Assembly: GCF_011766325.1 (NCBI RefSeq)
Contig: NZ_BLLG01000006.1
Coordinates: 62,001 to 126,000 of the forward strand
Direction: 5' to 3'
From: Streptomyces pacificus
GTDB lineage: Bacteria > Actinomycetota > Actinomycetes > Streptomycetales > Streptomycetaceae
Length of the DNA: 64,000 nt
Part shown: positions 1 to 8,167 of the stretch, piece by piece
How positions within the stretch are numbered: position 1 is the first letter of the stretch
Layout: the number at the start of each line of letters is the position of its first letter
Notes under the pieces: model-generated
What the model was told of the DNA's origin: nothing
Database searches by the model: none
What the model saw: only the letters and a program-made list of their open reading frames with translations
Made by a program: the position numbers and the translations under genes

Positions 1-60
1 GCCACACGTCACCCGCGCGAGGGACAAGGCTGACGATTAGTCAGAACGTTGAAAGTCGAG
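1..60 (-). mobile_element. Outer end of an IS701-like element (partial)
   Basis: These 60 bases are nearly identical to 24604-24663, the upstream end of the complete IS701-like element at 23178-24664. Similarity stops abruptly after GAAAGTCGAG at base 60, which is the terminal inverted repeat (40-60) of that element. The orientation is the same, so the missing transposase would lie left of the window on the minus strand. Only the non-coding end is present here. Confidence 0.75.
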
Positions 61-595
61 GGGGACGCTTACGTGTTTAGGCCAAGATCGGAATCTCGGT
101 TGCGCGGATGAGGGGGTGTAGCTTTGAATCATAGACGCGTAATGGCGGCTGGATAGCCGCATTGGTGCGGAGGTAGCGGAGCTTCCTGTTCCGCTTCCGG
201 CGGATAGCCGGAAGCGGAAAGCGGGGGCCTATTTTGAGGCGGGATGCGACTGGCATGTTTGGTCAGACCTCTTGAATTCGCACGGTGATTCATAGATCTG
301 AGTCGGCGGCTGTGTGCGGGGCAGGGGTGCAGGGCGGGCGGCAGGTATTCCCCAAAGCGTAAACTTCTGAAGCCAGTGTGCCCGTGGTCTCGTTCGCGAG
401 TCGATGCAGAGCAGGGAAATAGCCAGCTGGACCAAAACTGATCAAGTGCTGAAGGTGCGGCTATAGTCTTCAGCGCCCAAGGAGCGGTGTTAGGGAAAGG
501 CCCTCTACATCGCATCGTGTGGTGCGCAATGGGCGCGGTCCTGAAGCGGTGCGCTGGTCGGAACGCAAGACGGCAGGCAGCGGGGGGAAAGTGGT
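61..595. other. Long leader/intergenic region with one hairpin
   Basis: I see no convincing gene. Reading frames here have atypical composition for this genome and no recognisable protein. The stretch is less GC-rich than the rest of the window. It contains a perfect 10-bp-stem hairpin (191-217), and a purine-rich stretch (about 582-590) that probably serves as ribosome binding site for the gene starting at 596. Confidence 0.5.
191..217. terminator. Hairpin, possible terminator
   Basis: Perfect inverted repeat CCGCTTCCGG / CCGGAAGCGG with a 7-base loop. It has no T-run, which is usual for actinomycete terminators. It could end transcription coming from the IS element at the left edge. Confidence 0.4.
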
Positions 596-1018
596 ATGCG
601 CACAAACAGCGATCATCAGGGATGTACCGGCCTGCGGAAACAGCGCGAAGACGTTGTCATCAAGCAGGTTGTTGCCATGGTATTGCGCTCGGTGGGCAGG
701 TCCCGTGGCGTGTGCCGCATCGTGCCGTTCGGTGAGCAGCCGCTCGTTGGGGACGACGAGATCTGGCGCCACTTCGAGGGGATGCTCGCCGCGTTCCCGG
801 AGCTTGAGCACGAGGTGCTATCGATCCATCACACCGCCGACGTGGTCATTCTGGAGGGTTGGTTCAACGGCACGCAGTCCGCCGACTGGCAGGGCATATC
901 GAACCGGGGCCAGCGGATGCAGCTGCCCGTGACCGTGGTCTCTCAGTTCGATGGGAAGTCCCTCGTCGACGGGACGCTGTACTACGACCATACGGTCGCC
1001 GCCCGGCAGCTGATCTGA
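596..1018 (+). CDS. SnoaL-like (NTF2-fold) protein, N-terminus doubtful
   Basis: The protein has 140 residues. From about residue 45 on it resembles SnoaL-type NTF2-fold polyketide cyclases/isomerases: PFGEQPLVG, then an HF...M helix, an EGWFNG strand and a closing LPVTVVSQFDGKSLVDGTLY sheet pair. The first ~40 residues do not look like the usual helical start of the fold, so the 5' end may be rearranged or the true start internal. A GGGGGGAAAG stretch just upstream supports the start at 596. Its stop overlaps the thioesterase start (TGATG), so the two are translationally coupled. A role as cyclase or hydrolase of the cluster's intermediate is inference. Confidence 0.6.
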   Translation: MRTNSDHQGCTGLRKQREDVVIKQVVAMVLRSVGRSRGVCRIVPFGEQPLVGDDEIWRHFEGMLAAFPELEHEVLSIHHTADVVILEGWFNGTQSADWQGISNRGQRMQLPVTVVSQFDGKSLVDGTLYYDHTVAARQLI

Positions 1019-1818
1019 TGCGCGGCCGGGGGACGTATGTGATGACGCCGTACCTGACGTGCTCGACGCCGCTGGAGCCCGGGGCTGAGCTGGACCTGTT
1101 CTGTCTGCCGTGCGCCGGTGGCGGGGCGTCCGCCTACGCCCGCTGGCAGGAGCGGCTCGACGCGAACGGTTCCGGGGTGCGGGTCTTGCCGATCCGTTTG
1201 CCCGGGCGTGAGGAGCGTGCCCACGAGCCACGGTTCGCTGAACTCGATGCGCTTGTAGCGGACTTGGACGAACACCTCGACGAGGTATTCACCCGGCCGT
1301 ACGTCCTATACGGGCACAGCATGGGCGCGTTCATCGCGCATGCCCTCGCCCTCGCCCGGCAGCGGCGGGGTGCACCGCTGCAGCGGGCGCTCGTACTCAG
1401 CTCGCACCGCGCGCCGCACGTGCGACCGAGCCGGATCCTCGACCCGGACGCCGACGACGAGACGCTCGCCGCGAGCCTGGCCGACCTGGGGGGCATCCCC
1501 TGGGAGCTTGCCCGTCGGTCGCGGTTCCGTGCGGCGTACATGCCGCTGGTGCGAGACGATCTGCGGCTGTGCGCAGAGTGGGTGGAGCCGACAGGCATCG
1601 AGCCGCTGCGGGTGCCCCTGCACCTGTTCACCGGCGTGGACGACTATCTCGTGCCACTGCCGAAGATGGCGGCGTGGCGGGCGCACGGCGGGCGGGGCAG
1701 CGAGCTGAGAACCATGCCGGGCGGGCACTTCTTCGTCCGCTCGCACGCGGACGAGCTGCTGGGGCGGCTTGCCGAAGTGGTAGCACGGTACCGGACGTCC
1801 GGCGCGGCGACGACGTGA
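1018..1818 (+). CDS. Type II thioesterase
   Basis: An alpha/beta hydrolase of 266 residues, the usual size of editing thioesterases of PKS/NRPS systems. Visible signatures are CLPCAGGGAS near the N-terminus (family start FPHAGG), the nucleophile elbow GHSMG around residue 100 and the catalytic His in PGGHFF near residue 237. These enzymes remove stalled acyl groups from carrier-protein arms. The start chosen overlaps the preceding stop. An internal ATG at 1042 would give 258 residues and fits the family start equally well. It overlaps the following regulator by 4 bp (GTGA), so it belongs to a four-gene coupled operon. Confidence 0.88.
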   Translation: MRGRGTYVMTPYLTCSTPLEPGAELDLFCLPCAGGGASAYARWQERLDANGSGVRVLPIRLPGREERAHEPRFAELDALVADLDEHLDEVFTRPYVLYGHSMGAFIAHALALARQRRGAPLQRALVLSSHRAPHVRPSRILDPDADDETLAASLADLGGIPWELARRSRFRAAYMPLVRDDLRLCAEWVEPTGIEPLRVPLHLFTGVDDYLVPLPKMAAWRAHGGRGSELRTMPGGHFFVRSHADELLGRLAEVVARYRTSGAATT

Positions 1819-4202
1819 GGAGTACCAGCAGGCTTTCCACACAACGGCAGGGCGGCGCCGCGCCGCCCGACCTGGGCTTCGGCGAGATCTACGGGCGGGA
1901 GCGTGAACTGGTCCTGGTCCGAGAGTGGCTGGACCGGGCGCAGGGGCAGGAGCAGTCACGGCAGCTCACGCTGGCCGGCCCCGCCGGCGTGGGTAAGAGC
2001 CACTTGGCACACGTGGCCGTGACCGCCTGGGCCCGCGAGGCCGCCGGGCCGACGGCCGTGCTGTGGGCGGACCTCGCCGACGCGGCGGATGGCAGAGCGG
2101 TGTGGACACTGGTCGGTGCCGGTACCGCGCGCGAGGCCGCCGAGCGTGTCGGGGCGAGGGAGCTGCTGCTGATCCTGGACAACAGCGACCGGGTGGCGGC
2201 GGACATCGCCTTGGACATCGCTGCGCTGCTCCGGTCCTGCCCAAAGCTGCGAGTCCTCCTCACCAGCCGCGTCTGGCTGGACATCCGGGCCGAGCGAATC
2301 GTCCGTGTCGGCCCGCTGCCCACCGGGGCGGGGTCGCCCGCGGAGGCGATCTTCGCGGACCGGATGCGGCCGTACCACGGGGCGGGCCTGGACGGCGGCC
2401 CGGGGCAGTTGGCGGTGACCGATATCTGCCGCACGCTGGACGGGATTCCGCTGGCCATCGAGATGGCTGCGGAGGCAGCCGGCACAGAGGGCCCCCGCGC
2501 CCTGCTAGAGCGCCTCAAGCGCGGCGAGAGCCCGAACAGAAACCGCCCGCGCGACATACCGGAGCGGCACCGGAGCATGACCGACGCCCTGGCCTGGGCG
2601 TCCGGGACGCTGACCGAGAGCGACCTGTCGATGCTGCGCCACCTGTCGGTGTTCGAGACGTACATCGACCTGCCGACGGTACAGCGCGTGACGGGGCTCG
2701 ACCACGCCGAGGCGGCGGCAGGGATCGACTCACTGGTCCAGAGGAGCCTGCTCCTGAGCGCCCCTGGCCAGGACGGCGACCCGGAATTCCGCCTCACTCA
2801 CATGGCCCGCTGCCACCACGGGCGACCGGGGTCCGGCGCCGCGGATCTGGCTGGCGCCCTGGACCGCTATGCCGCCCACTGGTCCGCCTTCGCCGTCACC
2901 ACGGCCACGGCCCTGCGAGCCGGTCGCCATGTCGATCAGGTTGTCCACACCGTCGCGGCCCACCTCCCCGACATCCTCAAAGCCACTCGCCACCTGGCCG
3001 AGCGGGGTGACCACATCGCCGTACTACGCCTCCTGAGCGCCCTGGAGGGGCCCCTGCTCTGGCAGAGGCTGGCCCCGGAGGCAGCGGACGCGATCGAGCG
3101 GGCTGCCGAAGCCTGGTCCGCCGCAGCGGCGCGGAACGCCGTCGAGGCGGAGGCGCGGGGCGCCGACGGAACGGGGGCGCAGGGCGGGGTCCTGGCCGAG
3201 GCGCAGGGCATCGACCGGGGCGACGGGCAGGGCGCGGTCGTGGTCGAGGCGCTGATCGTGGTGGTCCGCTGGGCACTCGGGCACGGTGACCACCGCCGAG
3301 CGCAGCGGGACCTCGACCGGGCGTCCGCCGCTGCGGCGGGGCTACCTGCGGTGCAGGCACAGGTGACGGCGTTCACCGGGGAGTTGCTGCGGAGTCGGGG
3401 CGAGTCGGCTGCCGCTGCCGTGCTGCTCTGCTCGGCCGTGCAACGGCTCGACGCCCACGAGGACCGCCGCACCGCCGCCCTGGCCCGGCGCGGCCAGGCC
3501 CTGCTCCGGGCCGACGGCGGTGACCCGGAGGCCGAGCAGCCTCTCCTCCGCGCCTTGGAGGACACCGCCGAGGACGCGGCTCTCCATGCCTCCCTTCTCA
3601 CGGCACTCGCCCGCGTGCGGCGCGTGCTCGGGCGGAACCAGGAGGCGTATGAGAGTGCCTGCGAAGCCGCGCGCCTACTGGTGGGGGTCGCGGACCCTCA
3701 CCAGGTCGCGGATGTGCTGGAGACCGTGGCCGTCACCTCCATCGGCGTGAGTGACGACGACGAGCAGCGTCACACCGCGGCCCGGGTACTCGTGTACGCG
3801 GAGGCCATTCGGAGGCGGTACGGTGCCGTCGCTGATGACGGCGTCACCATGCGGGTGCTCAAGGAGCAGCTGGCGGGGAGCGTCGACGCGGCCCTGCTGC
3901 GGCAGCTTCGGTTCGACGCCGAGGGGGTCTCACCGCACGACGCGCTGGTAGCAGCGCTGTTCGCGACGCCTTCCGCGTTCGAGCGGTCGCGTCCGAGGGC
4001 TGGGGAGGCGCCGTACGGGCTTACACCACGCCAGTACGAGGTCGCTCTGCTGGTCGCGGAGGGGCTGACCAACCGGCAGATCGCCCGCCGGCTGGGCATC
4101 TCGGAGTGGACGGTGACCAACCACCTGCGGGTGGTGATGCAGAAACTGGACTGCGCGTCACGGGTGCACGTCGTGCGGATGGTGCAGGGGAACACGGCGT
4201 GA
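1815..4202 (+). CDS. Large ATP-binding LuxR-family transcriptional regulator
   Basis: A protein of 795 residues starting at GTG 1815, overlapping the thioesterase stop. The N-terminal half is an NTPase domain with Walker A AGPAGVGKSHL (about residues 54-64) and Walker B-like LLLILDNSD. The middle is an alanine-rich helical region resembling TPR repeats. The C-terminus carries a LuxR helix-turn-helix, LTPRQYEVALLVAEGLTNRQ (about residues 735-790), ending in the typical KLDCASRVHVVRMV. Regulators of this build usually activate the biosynthetic cluster they sit in. The region about 3150-3240 is rich in Glu-Ala-Gly repeats and looks like an expansion. The next gene overlaps by 4 bp. Confidence 0.88.
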   Translation: MRSTSRLSTQRQGGAAPPDLGFGEIYGRERELVLVREWLDRAQGQEQSRQLTLAGPAGVGKSHLAHVAVTAWAREAAGPTAVLWADLADAADGRAVWTLVGAGTAREAAERVGARELLLILDNSDRVAADIALDIAALLRSCPKLRVLLTSRVWLDIRAERIVRVGPLPTGAGSPAEAIFADRMRPYHGAGLDGGPGQLAVTDICRTLDGIPLAIEMAAEAAGTEGPRALLERLKRGESPNRNRPRDIPERHRSMTDALAWASGTLTESDLSMLRHLSVFETYIDLPTVQRVTGLDHAEAAAGIDSLVQRSLLLSAPGQDGDPEFRLTHMARCHHGRPGSGAADLAGALDRYAAHWSAFAVTTATALRAGRHVDQVVHTVAAHLPDILKATRHLAERGDHIAVLRLLSALEGPLLWQRLAPEAADAIERAAEAWSAAAARNAVEAEARGADGTGAQGGVLAEAQGIDRGDGQGAVVVEALIVVVRWALGHGDHRRAQRDLDRASAAAAGLPAVQAQVTAFTGELLRSRGESAAAAVLLCSAVQRLDAHEDRRTAALARRGQALLRADGGDPEAEQPLLRALEDTAEDAALHASLLTALARVRRVLGRNQEAYESACEAARLLVGVADPHQVADVLETVAVTSIGVSDDDEQRHTAARVLVYAEAIRRRYGAVADDGVTMRVLKEQLAGSVDAALLRQLRFDAEGVSPHDALVAALFATPSAFERSRPRAGEAPYGLTPRQYEVALLVAEGLTNRQIARRLGISEWTVTNHLRVVMQKLDCASRVHVVRMVQGNTA

Positions 4203-4945
4203 GCGGGGGCCGGGCCGGCGTCCATGTGTGGGTCGGCCGAGTGCCGGAGGTCGCCTCGCGCGCCGACCTGGCCCTGTTGGACGCGCGGGAGGCCCGGCGC
4301 CTGGCCGCCTTCCAGGACCCGGTCGCGGGCGCGCGGTATGCGGGTGCCCGGGCCGCCGTACGACGGACCGTGGCCGCGTGGCTGGGAGTGGCGGCGCAGG
4401 ACGTGGTCTTCGGCAATGACCCTTGTTCCGGGTGTGGCGACGACTGTCATGGCCCGCCCCGGCTGCTGCACCCCGTCAGCGACTGGCGGATCGGCGTGTC
4501 ACGGTCGGATTCGTGGTGGGTGCTCGCGCTCTCGCCCGGCGTGCCGGTGGGCGTCGACATTGAGGCGCGGGGGCCGCACCAGGTGCCCGCCGTCGTACGG
4601 CGCTGTCTAAGCCCCGGCGAACGGGCTCATGTGCGCGATGCCCCCGTGGGCACCCGGCGGGACGACAGGCTGACTCGGTGTTGGGTCCGCAAGGAGGCCG
4701 TGGTCAAAGGGTGGGGTGTCGGGATCGGGACGGACCTCGCCCTGGTGGACGTGCAGCCCGGCCGCGTGCGGGCTGACGTGGTACGGCGAACGCCCCGGGG
4801 TGATGAGCCGTGGGAGGTGTTCGACCTCGCGGTGGGGCCCGCCTGCCTCGCCGCGCTCGCCCTGCCCTCCCGGTGCGGCCTGCCTGTCAGCACGCACCAC
4901 GCGCCGGAGGCCCGGCCGCCTCAGGACGGCCGGGCCGACGAGTGA
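4199..4945 (+). CDS. 4'-phosphopantetheinyl transferase (Sfp type)
   Basis: A protein of 248 residues starting at GTG 4199, overlapping the regulator stop. It moves the phosphopantetheine arm from CoA to the conserved serine of carrier proteins. The two family signatures are present: GVDIEARG near residues 118-125 (metal-binding Asp/Glu) and WVRKEAVVKGWGVG near residues 161-174. A Cys-rich insert CSGCGDDCHG precedes the first. The cluster contains an ACP at 10108, its obvious partner. The last ~30 residues are a low-complexity tail. Confidence 0.9.
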   Translation: MSGGRAGVHVWVGRVPEVASRADLALLDAREARRLAAFQDPVAGARYAGARAAVRRTVAAWLGVAAQDVVFGNDPCSGCGDDCHGPPRLLHPVSDWRIGVSRSDSWWVLALSPGVPVGVDIEARGPHQVPAVVRRCLSPGERAHVRDAPVGTRRDDRLTRCWVRKEAVVKGWGVGIGTDLALVDVQPGRVRADVVRRTPRGDEPWEVFDLAVGPACLAALALPSRCGLPVSTHHAPEARPPQDGRADE

Positions 4946-4961
4946 CGCGACGGTCCCGGGG

Positions 4962-5465
4962 TCAGACGATGATCGGGCCCGGACTCTGCTGGGTGACGGC
5001 GTCGCAGGTGTTGGCGGTGCCGAGCACGTTCAAGTCGAGCGAGGCTTCGGTCGAGCCCGCTCCCGGGATGTAGGAATCGAGGCTCTCGCCCGCGGACACC
5101 ACACCGGTCAGGGGGCCGATGGTGACAGGCTGGTCGGCCGCCGCCGCGTCGTTGGCGGTTCCGCTGAAGGCGACGGTGCCGCCCGCGGAGCGCTCAAGGC
5201 GAAGCGTTGCACTGATGGAGTCGGCCGGGATGTCCGCAGGGGCGACGCCGCCGCTGGTGGAGATCCGGACCGCGACGACACCATTGCCGGTGGACGCCTC
5301 GATCGTCAGGTCTGTGGTGCCGTACGGGCCGCAGTCGTAGGTCGCCGTCACCGTCTGGGAGGCCGCGGACTCGACCGCTGTGGCCGGCGCGGCGACGGCG
5401 AGGCCGCCCAGGAGGATTCCGGCCGCAGTGAGCGCGGTGACCGTCGATAACTTACGCACAGTCAA
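4962..5465 (-). CDS. Small secreted protein of unknown function
   Basis: A protein of 167 residues with a clear Sec signal peptide: MTVRKLS start, hydrophobic stretch GILLGGLAVAAPA, then an ATA-type cleavage site near residue 30. The mature part is a beta-rich, Thr/Ser/Gly-rich domain. Two cysteines, in YDCGPYG and NTCDAV, could form one disulfide bridging its ends. I do not recognise the family. It converges on the upstream operon. A purine-rich GAAAGAGAG stretch precedes the ATG. Confidence 0.7.
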   Translation of the reverse strand: MTVRKLSTVTALTAAGILLGGLAVAAPATAVESAASQTVTATYDCGPYGTTDLTIEASTGNGVVAVRISTSGGVAPADIPADSISATLRLERSAGGTVAFSGTANDAAAADQPVTIGPLTGVVSAGESLDSYIPGAGSTEASLDLNVLGTANTCDAVTQQSPGPIIV

Positions 5466-5526
5466 CTCTCTTTCGTTGAAGGGTTAATGAGCTGGCCGCA
5501 AAGGGAATGGCCGATGCGGACCGCTG

Positions 5527-5920
5527 CTACCCGGTCACATGGGTGCCATGTGACCGGGGGTCCTGTGGGGTGACCGGCGGGTACCAGTCCGTGACGCCGT
5601 CGAAGCCGCGCAGCATCAGTGCGGGGACGACCTTGGACATGGCCCTGATCGCGCTGTCGCGGAGGGCGAGTCCGGCCGGGGAGCTCACGGACATCAACCG
5701 GGACGTCCGTTCCGCACGGCGGACGAGGGCCGTCGTACGAGGGCGGCGCTGATGTTCGTACCGGGCGAGCGCGGCCGTCAGGTCGGCTTCCGGCGCCGCG
5801 TGGTGGGTGAGCACCACGCTGTCCTCGGTCGCCATAGTGGCCCCTTGGCCGAGGGTCGGCACCATGGCGTGCGCGGCGTCCCCGAGGAGGACCGCGAGCC
5901 CGCTCTGGTAGCGCTTGAAA
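5527..5920 (-). pseudogene. C-terminal remnant of an FAD-dependent monooxygenase
   Basis: About 130 residues remain of the end of a group A flavoprotein monooxygenase, including the FAD-binding GDAAHAMVPTLGQGA motif and the helical tail with YEHQRRPRTTALVRRA. The N-terminal two thirds, with the GxGxxG nucleotide fold, are missing. Homology ends where the IS110-type fragment begins on the other strand (about 5920). The open frame continues through the IS fragment, but that part is antisense to transposase. The intact gene was probably a tailoring enzyme of the cluster. Confidence 0.75.
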
Positions 5921-6412
5921 CCCTGATGGAGGGCCGGCTTCGCGAGCATCCCGAGGCCAAGGTGATCACCAGCATGCCCGGGATCGGCGACATGCTGGGC
6001 GCCGAGTTCATCGCTGCCACGGGCGGCGACATGGCCGTCTTCGGCAGTCCTGACCGGCTCGCGGGCGTCGCTGGACTCGCCCCGGTCCCCCCGGGCTCGG
6101 GCAAGGTCAGCGGCAACCTCCGCCGGCCTCGCCGCTACAGCCGAAGACTCCTGCGGATGTTCTACCTTTCCGCCCAGGACGCCGCCATGCACTGCCCTAT
6201 CTCCAAGGCGTTCTACCGGCGCAAGCGCGATGAAGGAAGGTCCCACAAGCAGGCGATCCTGGCCCTCGCCAGGCGTCTGCTGAACGTCCTCTGGGCCCTC
6301 ATACGCGACGGCCGAACCTTCGACGCCCGCCTGCCGGGACCAGCTGCCGCCGCGGCGTGACGAAGCTCCCACGAGCCCCTCACAACGGCTTGACAGCATC
6401 ATTGGGAACCTC
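5918..6412 (+). mobile_element. 3' fragment of an IS110/IS116-family element
   Basis: Reading from about 5918 to the stop at 6360 gives the C-terminal domain of an IS110-family transposase: TSMPGIGDMLGAEFIAATGG, LAGVAGLAPVPPGSGK, then RRYSRRLLRMFYLSA and KQAILALARRLLNVLWAL. The N-terminal DEDD catalytic domain is absent. Sequence after the stop (about 6388-6412, GGCTTGACAGCATCATTGG) resembles the usual right end of such elements. It abuts the truncated monooxygenase, so an insertion plus deletion removed the start of that gene. Confidence 0.75.
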
Positions 6413-6444
6413 CTTCGGTTGCCTGCCAGGCAAGTTGCCGTGCT

Positions 6445-7470
6445 CTACGCCCGGGCGCCTCCCGACCGCCAGCGCACCGCCGCGGCGCCCGCGAAGTCCC
6501 CGGCGTGGGCGAAGCCCGCCAGCGTGAGCAGGCTGTCGTCCTTGATCCGGCCCTCGCGGATGCCGTGATCCAGGGTAATGGGGACAGCAGCGCCGAAAAG
6601 GTTCCCGAAGCGGTCGAAGGTGTCCAGGTGACGCTCCGGGCCTATGGACAGCCGTTGCCGCCACTGATCCAGAAACATCCGGTTGGGCTGGTTGGTGATC
6701 AGCACGTCGATGTCGTCGGTCTTGAGGCCGAGCTCCTCGCACAGCCTCAGGACCACCTCGGGCACCAACCGATTGCCCCGCTCGACGATTTCCTTGACTC
6801 GGCCCGGCGTGAACCCGACGTGCATCTGACTGGTTCCTGCCTCCCAGTATTTGCGGCCGTCGTCCAGAGTCAGGCCGCAGTCCCGGGTGAACTCCCCGTA
6901 GTTGGCGGCCTTGATGCCGAGCACCGGTGACTCGGCGGAGGCCGCCACGAACGCCGCCCCGCAGCCGTCCCCGGGGATGACCGCCTCGGGGAGGCGGCGC
7001 ACCTCGGACTGGGTCATCACGGGGCCCGCGCTGTTCTGCACGTTGAGCAGCAGCGCGGATGTGGCCTGGCCGGTGCCGATGAGGGCCCGCGCGAGCCGCA
7101 GCAGATGGACGAAGGAGGCGCAGCCCCCGTTGTGCGCGTCGATGACCCAGTCGGCCTTGATGTTGAGCCGGTGGGCGACCTCGGCACCGGGTCCGGTGAA
7201 CGGGACCTCGGGCAGCAGCGTGTTGGTGATGACCGCGTCGACACCGCGCAGCGCGTCCTGCCCGATGCGTTCGGCGAGGGCGTGGGCGGCCTTCTCCATC
7301 ATCTCGGTGGGCGTCTCGTCGCGGGGCACCTGGTGGCGGAAGCTGGGGGCCTTGAACATGGTGTGATCGGCGAGTGCGGCGTCCTCGTCCCGGTACCGCT
7401 GGAAGTACTCGGTGCCGACCGGTTCGCCCGGCAGGTAGGAGGCGAGTTCAAGAAGGCTGACGTCTCTCAT
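6445..7470 (-). CDS. KAS III-like (FabH family) ketoacyl synthase with altered active site
   Basis: A thiolase-fold protein of 341 residues. The acyl-accepting Cys is at residue 117 (DAHNGGCASF) and the second conserved Asn at 290 (DRFGNLFGAAVP). At the position of the catalytic His, usually PHQAN, this protein has TNQPN, so His is Asn (residue 260). Family members normally join an acyl-CoA to malonyl-ACP. Without the His this one may be impaired in decarboxylation and could act as an acyltransferase or use an unusual nucleophile. Its start overlaps the stop of the SRPBCC gene upstream (7467-8138) by 4 bp, so the two are coupled. Confidence 0.82.
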   Translation of the reverse strand: MRDVSLLELASYLPGEPVGTEYFQRYRDEDAALADHTMFKAPSFRHQVPRDETPTEMMEKAAHALAERIGQDALRGVDAVITNTLLPEVPFTGPGAEVAHRLNIKADWVIDAHNGGCASFVHLLRLARALIGTGQATSALLLNVQNSAGPVMTQSEVRRLPEAVIPGDGCGAAFVAASAESPVLGIKAANYGEFTRDCGLTLDDGRKYWEAGTSQMHVGFTPGRVKEIVERGNRLVPEVVLRLCEELGLKTDDIDVLITNQPNRMFLDQWRQRLSIGPERHLDTFDRFGNLFGAAVPITLDHGIREGRIKDDSLLTLAGFAHAGDFAGAAAVRWRSGGARA

Positions 7471-8138
7471 GCGGTGGTGCCACCGTGGCGGTGTTCGAGG
7501 ATCTTCTTCAGGTTATCGATCTCCGCCTGGTGGCCGGCGTAGAACAGGGGCCACATGTCGCCGACCCACGGGCGCTCGGGCGTGGTCGCCAGCTCCGGAT
7601 GCGGGTTCTTGTCGTAGTAGGGGTGGCGGCAGTTGGTCCAGATGACGACCGAGCCGGGCTTGTCGAGGACGGTCTGGGCCGGGACGATCCGGTGGAGGTA
7701 GTTCATCCACAGTTCCTGGCCCTGGTCCCAGGCGCACCGCATGTCCACGGTCAGCGCGTTCGGGTCGCCGTCGATCCGCATGAAGATCTTGGTCTCGCTG
7801 TCGAGCAGGACGTCCCGGCCCTGGTAGACGCTGGGGACGTCGGTGGGCGCGAAGTCGCGGGTGCTGTACGTGTACTCGTTGAGGTTGCGGATGTCGGTGA
7901 GGTACTCGTAGACCGCCTGCGGCGGCGCGTCTATGTACTGGTGCACGGTGACAAACTGCCCGTACACCTCGTCGTAGGTGAAGCTCTCCTTCGTCATCTG
8001 CGCGGCGACGGCCATCGCCTGTTCGCGCGGCGTCGTTTCCCAGCGCAGCAGGTCGGGGACGTCCTTCACGCCGGCCGGGATCGGGTCGGGGGCGACGTAG
8101 CCGTGGAGAGGGGTCGGCTGGCTGGCGGAGGTGGTCAT
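7467..8138 (-). CDS. SRPBCC/START-fold protein (polyketide cyclase/dehydrase-like)
   Basis: A protein of 223 residues whose central part matches the helix-grip fold used by aromatases/cyclases and lipid-binding proteins: VTVHQYIDAPPQAVYEYLTD, then strands around the cavity and a C-terminal helix (HQAEIDNLKKILEHRH). The fold binds a hydrophobic ligand, and its use as a cyclase in this cluster is inference. It lies between the ThDP enzyme and the KAS III gene in a minus-strand operon. Confidence 0.72.
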   Translation of the reverse strand: MTTSASQPTPLHGYVAPDPIPAGVKDVPDLLRWETTPREQAMAVAAQMTKESFTYDEVYGQFVTVHQYIDAPPQAVYEYLTDIRNLNEYTYSTRDFAPTDVPSVYQGRDVLLDSETKIFMRIDGDPNALTVDMRCAWDQGQELWMNYLHRIVPAQTVLDKPGSVVIWTNCRHPYYDKNPHPELATTPERPWVGDMWPLFYAGHQAEIDNLKKILEHRHGGTTA

Positions 8139-8167
8139 CCTGTTACTGCTCCTTCTCGGGCGGGTCG

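Noticed and set aside
129..811. Several open frames in the first 0.8 kb
   Set aside because: None shows GC-rich codon use typical of this genome or a recognisable domain, apart from the SnoaL-like gene at 596.
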